Assembly (NCBI GenBank): GCA_037384645.1
Contig: JARRNT010000028.1
Location: 1 to 57,590, forward strand
Direction of reading: 5' to 3'
Origin: RI-92 sp037384645
Lineage (GTDB): Bacteria; Pseudomonadota; Gammaproteobacteria; UBA6429; Thiohalophilaceae
DNA length: 57,590 nucleotides
In this document: positions 52,756 through 57,590 of the stretch, piece after piece
How the letters are laid out: every line of letters begins with the position of its first letter
How positions within the stretch are numbered: the stretch's first letter is position 1
Made by a program: the position numbers and the translations under genes
The notes under the pieces: generated by a model
Seen by the model: only the letters and a program-made list of their open reading frames with translations
What the model was told of the DNA's origin: nothing
Database searches by the model: none

Positions 52756-52840
52756 GCCGACTCCTCTCGTACTGTTGAACTGGAAAATTTACTTAGGTTT
52801 TAACAGTATAGACACACTTGTGAAGAATGTAGATAAAATA

Positions 52841-52859
52841 TGACGCAGTGATGACGCAG
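52841..52859. promoter_or_regulatory. Direct repeat TGACGCAG with 11-base period
   Basis: TGACGCAG occurs at 52841-52848 and again at 52852-52859, in the divergent spacer between the aldehyde dehydrogenase and the epimerase-like gene. An 11-base direct repeat is the layout of OmpR/PhoB-type binding sites. Confidence 0.35.
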
Positions 52860-52926
52860 GTCATAGCGCTTGACTCAGGTCGCACCGTATCCTTTCGGTC
52901 AATGATCATTAACGGGTAAAAGACTT

Positions 52927-53936
52927 ATGCATAGCAGGGTTTGTATCCTGGGCGGTACAGGTTTTGTTGGTATGGCCATCGTGGCCAGGTTGGTGAAACA
53001 AGGCTGTCATGTTCGCGTCCTGACACGTCGCCGCGAACGGCATAAGGCCTTACTGGTCCTGCCCGGCGTGGAACTGATCGAGGCGGATATTCAGCATACG
53101 CCGGTACTCGAACATTATTTTCGTGATCGCGATGCGGTGATCAACCTGGTCGGCATCCTGAATGAAAAACGCGATAACGGCCAGGGATTTCGCCACGTGC
53201 ACGTAGACCTGGCGGAAAAAGTTGTACATGCCTGTCAGCACACGGGTGTCCGCCGCCTGCTGCACATGGGTGCGCTGCATGCCGATGCCAAACAAGGGAC
53301 AAGTTATTACCTGCGCAGCAAGGGTGAAGCCCTGCAACTGGTACATGCGGCACGCGATCTGGATGTCACCAGTTTCTGCCCGTCGGTGATCTTTGGTCCG
53401 GGCGACAGCTTTTTTAATCGCTTTGCCAGCCTGCTGCGCCTGATGCCGGGGATCATGCCACTGGCCTGTGCCAACGCGCGTTTTGCACCGGTCTATGTCG
53501 GTGACGTGGCCGAGGCCTTCGTGCGCAGCCTCAATAACCCGGACTGCTACGGGCAACGCTATAACCTGTGCGGACCGCGAGTCTACAGCCTGAAACAACT
53601 GGTTAGCTACACCGCAACACAGGCCGGCCTGCACCTCTGGGTGATCGGACTGGGACCGGGCCTGTCGAAAGCCTGCACCGCTGGGTGATCGGACTGGGAC
53701 CGGGCCTGTCGAAATTAATGGCCAATATTTTCCAGCACACGCCGGGGTTCAAACCTATCACCCGTGACAATTACCGTTCACTGCAGGTCGACAGCGTTTG
53801 CCCTGAAGGCTTCCCGGAAATCTTTGGCATCACCCCGCAGTCGATCGAAGAGATCGTGCCGACCTACCTCGCCCACCAGCAACTGCGGGAACGCTATTCC
53901 GGATTACGCCAACACGCCCGCCGCGACCACCCCTGA
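52927..53936 (+). CDS. NAD(P)-binding epimerase-like protein (complex I NDUFA9 type), frameshifted by a duplication
   Basis: An extended short-chain dehydrogenase. The Rossmann motif GGTGFVGMAIVARL lies at residues 9-22, and INLVGILNE with HMGALHADA follows the NDUFA9-like subgroup, whose members lack a clear YxxxK (here SYYLRSKGE). As written the frame ends at 53688 after ACTAG. A 44-base tandem duplication at 53627-53714 causes this; removing one copy gives a 321-residue protein ending at 53936. The partner frame resumes with GLGPGLSKLMANIFQ. It may be a chaperone-like or redox protein; the substrate is unknown. Confidence 0.82.
53627..53714 (+). repeat. 44-bp tandem duplication inside the epimerase-like gene
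   Basis: Copies 53627-53670 and 53671-53714 differ at one base (T at 53636, G at 53680). The duplication shifts the frame by two. It matches the event at 11773-11860 in unit length and single-mismatch style. Confidence 0.95.
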
Positions 53937-53980
53937 ACCTTAGCAGGCTCTCTGGTTGTCATCAGAGACCTCAACGACGA

Positions 53981-55105
53981 TCAGTCGGTACAACTGCTTG
54001 AACCCAGCTGCAGCGCGGCTGCTTTGTCGAACACGGGCAGACTGAACCAGAAAGTGGCCCCCCTGTCCGGGTTTGTGCGCGCGCCGATACGGCCACCGGT
54101 GGCTTCGATCAGTTCCTTGCATAATGACAGGCCAATCCCGCTGCTGCTCTCGCCGCCCGTGGGTTTGTTGCTGAGTTGCACACCGGAGATGAAGAGTTGC
54201 GCCTGATCGGCCGGGGTCAGGCCCGGGCCATCGTCCACCACTTCGACCTGCACGCTGTCGCCCTGCAACTGGCTGCGTATCACCACATGCGAGCCCGGCG
54301 GACTGAACTTGATGGCATTGCCAATCATATTGTCGAGGACCTGGCGGATTTTGAAACTTTCGGCATTCACCGGTGGTAAATGGCTGGCGAGTTCGGTATT
54401 GAGCACGGTCTGTTTTTTCCCGGCATACAGGTCATTAGCCTCACGGGTCTCGTGAATCAGCGTATTCAGGTCAAGCCGCTCATCCAGCGATGACTGGCTG
54501 ACCTGAAACTGGTTTTGATCCAGAAAACCGTGTACCACTTCCTGCATTCGCCGGTTGGTCTGGTCGAGCAAGGCCAGCTCCTCTTCTATCGCCCCGGCTT
54601 CGCCGTTTTGCCGTGGAGGCGAGGCGCGCAAGGATTCGATGATATCCGCCATGACCAGCATGGGCTTTTTCAGGTCATGGCTGGCAAAACGGACCACGTT
54701 ATCCTTGAGCCTGGACAGACAGGCAATGGATAGCTGGGTCTTGATGCGGGCCGCCGCAATCGCCTGGTTCAGGGGTTTGAGCAGGTAGTCATTGGCCCCG
54801 AGGGACAGGGCTTCCACGATACGCTCCTGCTTGTCATCGGCGGTGAACATGATCACCGGTAATTCCAGCATGCTGTAGTTCAGACGCAGACGGGTCAGCA
54901 CCTCAATTCCGTCCATTTCCGGCATGCTGACATCCAGCAACACCAGGTCGATATGGCGCTCGCCGATCACCTCCAGGGCCATTACACCATTTTCGGCCTC
55001 GATGATGTCATAGCCCAGCTTGCTCAGGGTCATTTTGACCAGCCGACGATTAAGATCGTTGTCGTCGACGACCAGAATGGATTTTACAGACACAGGATCG
55101 CTCAT
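53981..55105 (-). CDS. Response-regulator/histidine-kinase hybrid (REC-HK)
   Basis: 374 residues from ATG 55105 (MSDPVSVKSILVVDDND). An N-terminal receiver (phospho-acceptor Asp in DLVLLDVSMPEMDG near residue 56) is followed by a kinase with H-box FASHDLKKPM near 145-153, and an ATPase domain with DNMIGNAIKFSPPG (near 252), DDGPGLTP and GIGLSLCKELIEATGG. No membrane segment is present, so it is a soluble kinase that can be switched by phosphorylation of its own receiver, as in multistep relays. It stands alone, convergent with the epimerase-like gene. Confidence 0.9.
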   Translation of the reverse strand: MSDPVSVKSILVVDDNDLNRRLVKMTLSKLGYDIIEAENGVMALEVIGERHIDLVLLDVSMPEMDGIEVLTRLRLNYSMLELPVIMFTADDKQERIVEALSLGANDYLLKPLNQAIAAARIKTQLSIACLSRLKDNVVRFASHDLKKPMLVMADIIESLRASPPRQNGEAGAIEEELALLDQTNRRMQEVVHGFLDQNQFQVSQSSLDERLDLNTLIHETREANDLYAGKKQTVLNTELASHLPPVNAESFKIRQVLDNMIGNAIKFSPPGSHVVIRSQLQGDSVQVEVVDDGPGLTPADQAQLFISGVQLSNKPTGGESSSGIGLSLCKELIEATGGRIGARTNPDRGATFWFSLPVFDKAAALQLGSSSCTD

Positions 55106-55223
55106 GCATTGAACCGGGGCGTGATGTGGAAACCGTTTTTGTAGTGTATATTTCGCAAAACTTGTATTACATATCGACTCAAATCCCGGTAAGTTTAAAC
55201 CCCTGTATCTATCCCTGGAATTC

Positions 55224-56447
55224 ATGAAGAGCTATCTGGTCGGAGGTTGTGTACGCGATGCCCTGCTTGGTTTGCCGGTCAAGGACCGGGACTGGGTGGT
55301 GGTCGGTGCCAGCCCGCAGGATCTGCTGCGCGAGGGCTATACCGCGGTCGGTAAGGACTTCCCGGTCTTTCTGCACCCGCAAACCCGGGAGGAATATGCC
55401 CTCGCCCGCACTGAGCGCAAAACCGGGCCGGGCTATACGGGTTTCCAGTTTCATGCAGCGGCGGACGTCAGCCTCGAGGAGGACCTCAAGCGCCGCGACC
55501 TGACCATCAATGCCATGGCGCAGGCCGCCAATGGCGAAGTGATTGACCCCTATCATGGCCAGCAGGACCTGGCGCAACGTCTGTTGCGCCACGTCTCGCC
55601 GGCCTTTGTCGAAGACCCGGTACGCATACTGCGCGTGGCCCGCTTTGCCGCCCGTTTTGCGCAACTTGGATTCGAGGTGGCGGAAGAGACCATAACCCTG
55701 ATGCGGGAAATGGTGGCTAATGGCGAAGTGGATGCACTGGTGCCCGAGCGCGTGTGGCAGGAAACCGTGCGCGCGCTGGGCGAGGACACCCCTTCACGCT
55801 ATTTCGAGGTGCTGCGCGACTGCGGTGCCCTGGCCCACATCTTCCCCGAACTCGATCAGCTGTTCGGCGTGCCGCAACCGGCAGAGTATCACCCGGAAAT
55901 CGATACCGGCGTCCATGTGATGATGGTGTTGCAGCAGGCCGCGCGCCTCAGCCAGGATACCCGGGTGCGCTTTGCCGCCCTGGTGCATGACCTGGGCAAG
56001 GGCACCACGCCCAGGGAGGAACTGCCGCAACATATCGAGCACGAGGCCCGCGGCGTGCCGCTGGTCAGGGCAATGTGCAAACGCCTGAAAATCCCGCGTG
56101 ATTACCAGGACATCGCCCTGCTGGTCACCGAGTACCATTTATACTTTCATCGCGCCAAAGAATTGCGGCCCGCGACCTTTATGAAATTATTCGAACGCCT
56201 GGACCTGTTTCGCCGCCCCGAGCGCCTGGAGATGTTCCTGCTCGCCTGCGAAGCGGATTCACGCGGGCGCCCCGGTGATTACCAGACCCGCGAACTGGCA
56301 CAACCCGCCCTGTTTCGCACAGCCTACAGCGCGGCCGCCGGGGTCGCGATCCAGCCCATCCTGGATCGCGGCCTGAGCGGCAAGGCCATCGCTGATGAAT
56401 TGCGCCAGCAACGCATCCACGCCATCCAGGCCGCGCTCCACTCATAA
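55224..56447 (+). CDS. cca: CCA-adding enzyme (multifunctional CCA protein)
   Basis: 407 residues. The nucleotidyltransferase head shows YLVGGCVRDALLG (residues 4-16) and KDRDWVVVG with the metal aspartates, RRDLTINAMA near 91-100, and the neck RFAARFAQLGF. A C-terminal HD-type phosphohydrolase region (RFAALVHDLGKGTTP near 250-265) marks the multifunctional gammaproteobacterial type. It adds or repairs the CCA end of tRNA. Confidence 0.95.
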   Translation: MKSYLVGGCVRDALLGLPVKDRDWVVVGASPQDLLREGYTAVGKDFPVFLHPQTREEYALARTERKTGPGYTGFQFHAAADVSLEEDLKRRDLTINAMAQAANGEVIDPYHGQQDLAQRLLRHVSPAFVEDPVRILRVARFAARFAQLGFEVAEETITLMREMVANGEVDALVPERVWQETVRALGEDTPSRYFEVLRDCGALAHIFPELDQLFGVPQPAEYHPEIDTGVHVMMVLQQAARLSQDTRVRFAALVHDLGKGTTPREELPQHIEHEARGVPLVRAMCKRLKIPRDYQDIALLVTEYHLYFHRAKELRPATFMKLFERLDLFRRPERLEMFLLACEADSRGRPGDYQTRELAQPALFRTAYSAAAGVAIQPILDRGLSGKAIADELRQQRIHAIQAALHS

Positions 56448-56470
56448 CCGGATACATACTTATATATACT

Positions 56471-57590
56471 ATGGCAAATGACACTCCAAAGATCGGCTTC
56501 GTCAGCCTTGGCTGCCCCAAGGCCCTGGTCGATTCCGAATTGATCCTGACCCAGCTGCGCGCCGAGGGCTATGACATCGCCCCCAGCTATGACAACGCCG
56601 ACCTGGTCGTGATTAATACCTGCGGTTTCATCGATGACGCGGTGACCGAATCCCTCGACAGTATCGGCGAGGCCCTCAACGAAAACGGCAAGGTCATCGT
56701 CACCGGCTGTCTCGGCGCCAAGGGCGACATCGTCAAGCAAACCTACCCGGAGGTGCTGGCCGTCACCGGCCCCCATGCCCTGCACGAAGTCATGGACGCG
56801 GTGCACGCGCATCTGCCCAAACCGCACGACCCGTTCCTGGAACTGGTGCCCGAACAGGGCATCAAGCTCACGCCGCGTCACTATGCCTATTTAAAAATTT
56901 CCGAGGGCTGTAATCACCGTTGCAGCTTTTGCATTATCCCCGCCCTGCGCGGTGACCTGGTCAGCCGCCCCATCGGCGAGGTCATGCAGGAGGCAGAAAA
57001 CCTGGTGCAGGCCGGCGTGAAAGAACTGCTGGTGATCTCGCAGGACACCAGTGCCTACGGCGTCGACGTCAAATACCGTACCGGCTTCTGGGGTGGGCGC
57101 CCGCTCAGGACGCACATGACCGAACTGGCCCGGGCCCTGGGTGAACTGGGCATATGGGTCCGCCTGCACTATGTCTATCCCTACCCGCACGTGGATGAGG
57201 TGATTCCACTGATGAGCGAGGGCAAGCTGTTACCCTATCTCGACATTCCGTTTCAGCACGCCAGCCCGACAATCCTCAAGGCCATGAAACGTCCGGCCAA
57301 TGCGGAAAACGTATTGAAACGCCTGCAACGCTGGCGCGAACTCTGTCCGGACATCAGCATTCGTTCCACCTTCATCGTCGGCTTCCCCGGTGAAACCGAG
57401 GAGGATTTTGCCCAACTGCTGGACTTCCTGGACGAGGCACAGCTGGACCGGGTTGGCTGCTTTATGTATTCCCCCGTCGAGGGTGCTGCCGCCAATGCCC
57501 TGCATAACCATGTGCACGAAGAGATCAAACAGGAACGGCTGGAAAGCTTTATGGTAAAACAGGCCGCGATCAGCGCCGACAAACTCAAAC
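56471..57590 (+). CDS. rimO: RimO: ribosomal protein S12 methylthiotransferase (cut by window edge)
   Basis: The first 373 residues are visible, with no stop before the window ends. The MTTase domain has cysteines in GFVSLGCPKALVDSE (near residue 15), NTCGFIDDA (near 50) and VTGCLGAKG (near 79). The radical-SAM motif CNHRCSFC lies near 147-154, with GFPGETEEDF further on. RimO adds a methylthio group to S12 Asp89. The ATG at 56471 is 23 bases after the cca stop. Confidence 0.95.
   Translation, partial: MANDTPKIGFVSLGCPKALVDSELILTQLRAEGYDIAPSYDNADLVVINTCGFIDDAVTESLDSIGEALNENGKVIVTGCLGAKGDIVKQTYPEVLAVTGPHALHEVMDAVHAHLPKPHDPFLELVPEQGIKLTPRHYAYLKISEGCNHRCSFCIIPALRGDLVSRPIGEVMQEAENLVQAGVKELLVISQDTSAYGVDVKYRTGFWGGRPLRTHMTELARALGELGIWVRLHYVYPYPHVDEVIPLMSEGKLLPYLDIPFQHASPTILKAMKRPANAENVLKRLQRWRELCPDISIRSTFIVGFPGETEEDFAQLLDFLDEAQLDRVGCFMYSPVEGAAANALHNHVHEEIKQERLESFMVKQAAISADKLK

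Noticed and set aside
1..57590. CRISPR array, tRNA, rRNA, insertion sequence or prophage
   Set aside because: No regularly spaced repeats, cloverleaf-like genes, transposase or phage-type proteins were seen on either strand.

Overview
The window looks like a chromosomal segment of a chemolithotrophic, sulfur-oxidising gammaproteobacterium. The sulfur evidence is a cytoplasmic sulfite dehydrogenase operon (soeABC plus a DsrC-type protein), ATP sulfurylase (sat), an exported DsrE-like protein and a TauE/SafE-type anion exporter. Heme A synthase and an aerotolerance (MoxR/Bat) operon indicate aerobic respiration. The split B12-dependent ribonucleotide reductase (nrdJa/nrdJb) is of the Pseudomonas type. 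No rRNA, tRNA, CRISPR array, transposase or phage gene was seen, so this reads as core plus accessory chromosome rather than an island.

Layout. 1-3306 (-): nrdJb and nrdJa, with two NrdR-box-like sites and a DnaA box upstream. 3751-6437 (+): heat-shock module of two Hsp20 chaperones and a DegP/DegQ-type protease behind a sigma-32-like promoter. 6577-12395 (+): a very large hybrid histidine kinase (2 GAF, about 5 PAS, kinase, 2 receivers) and a single-domain response regulator. 13109-17980 (+): a sigma-28 (FliA)-type promoter, a GEMM-I cyclic-di-GMP riboswitch and a six-gene operon: pseudo-receiver/winged-helix protein, CvnD-like GTPase, ABC-ATPase fused to a dual-specificity phosphatase, roadblock-like protein, truncated globin with zinc ribbon, roadblock protein. 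17994-20894: YkgJ-type protein, sat, PstS-like binding protein. 21108-26564 (-): an amidotransferase/carbamoyl cluster (asparagine-synthase family, ATCase-like carbamoyltransferase, small membrane protein, isochorismatase-fold hydrolase, M20 amidohydrolase). 26577-28055: gene-poor stretch with a decayed gene. 28056-35776 (+): soeABC-dsrC, ctaA, moaA. 35983-41761: globin-coupled GGDEF-EAL protein, DsrE-like protein, DUF3617 protein, Cache-HAMP-GGDEF cyclase. 41906-50512 (-): exporter, amino-acid permease and the MoxR/DUF58/Bat operon. 50581-57590: DUF2314/DUF2185 protein, aldehyde dehydrogenase, NAD(P)-binding epimerase-like protein, REC-histidine kinase, cca and rimO (cut by the window edge).

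How it fits together. SoeABC would oxidise sulfite in the cytoplasm, MoaA serves its molybdenum cofactor, Sat offers the alternative APS route, and DsrC and DsrE-like proteins carry sulfur. Cyclic-di-GMP recurs: one riboswitch and two turnover enzymes (one heme-linked). The most promising candidate for an undescribed system is the 13.1-18.0 kb operon. It resembles a Streptomyces conservon (GTPase + roadblock + winged helix) but is placed under an apparent flagellar sigma factor and a c-di-GMP riboswitch, and it carries an unusual ATPase-phosphatase fusion. The second candidate is the carbamoyl cluster, whose ATCase-like enzyme lacks the aspartate-binding residues.

A caution about the sequence itself: two genes (6577-11999 and 52927-53936) are each frameshifted by a 44-bp tandem duplication whose two copies differ at one base. 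The same length and style in both suggests unmerged contig overlaps rather than biology.
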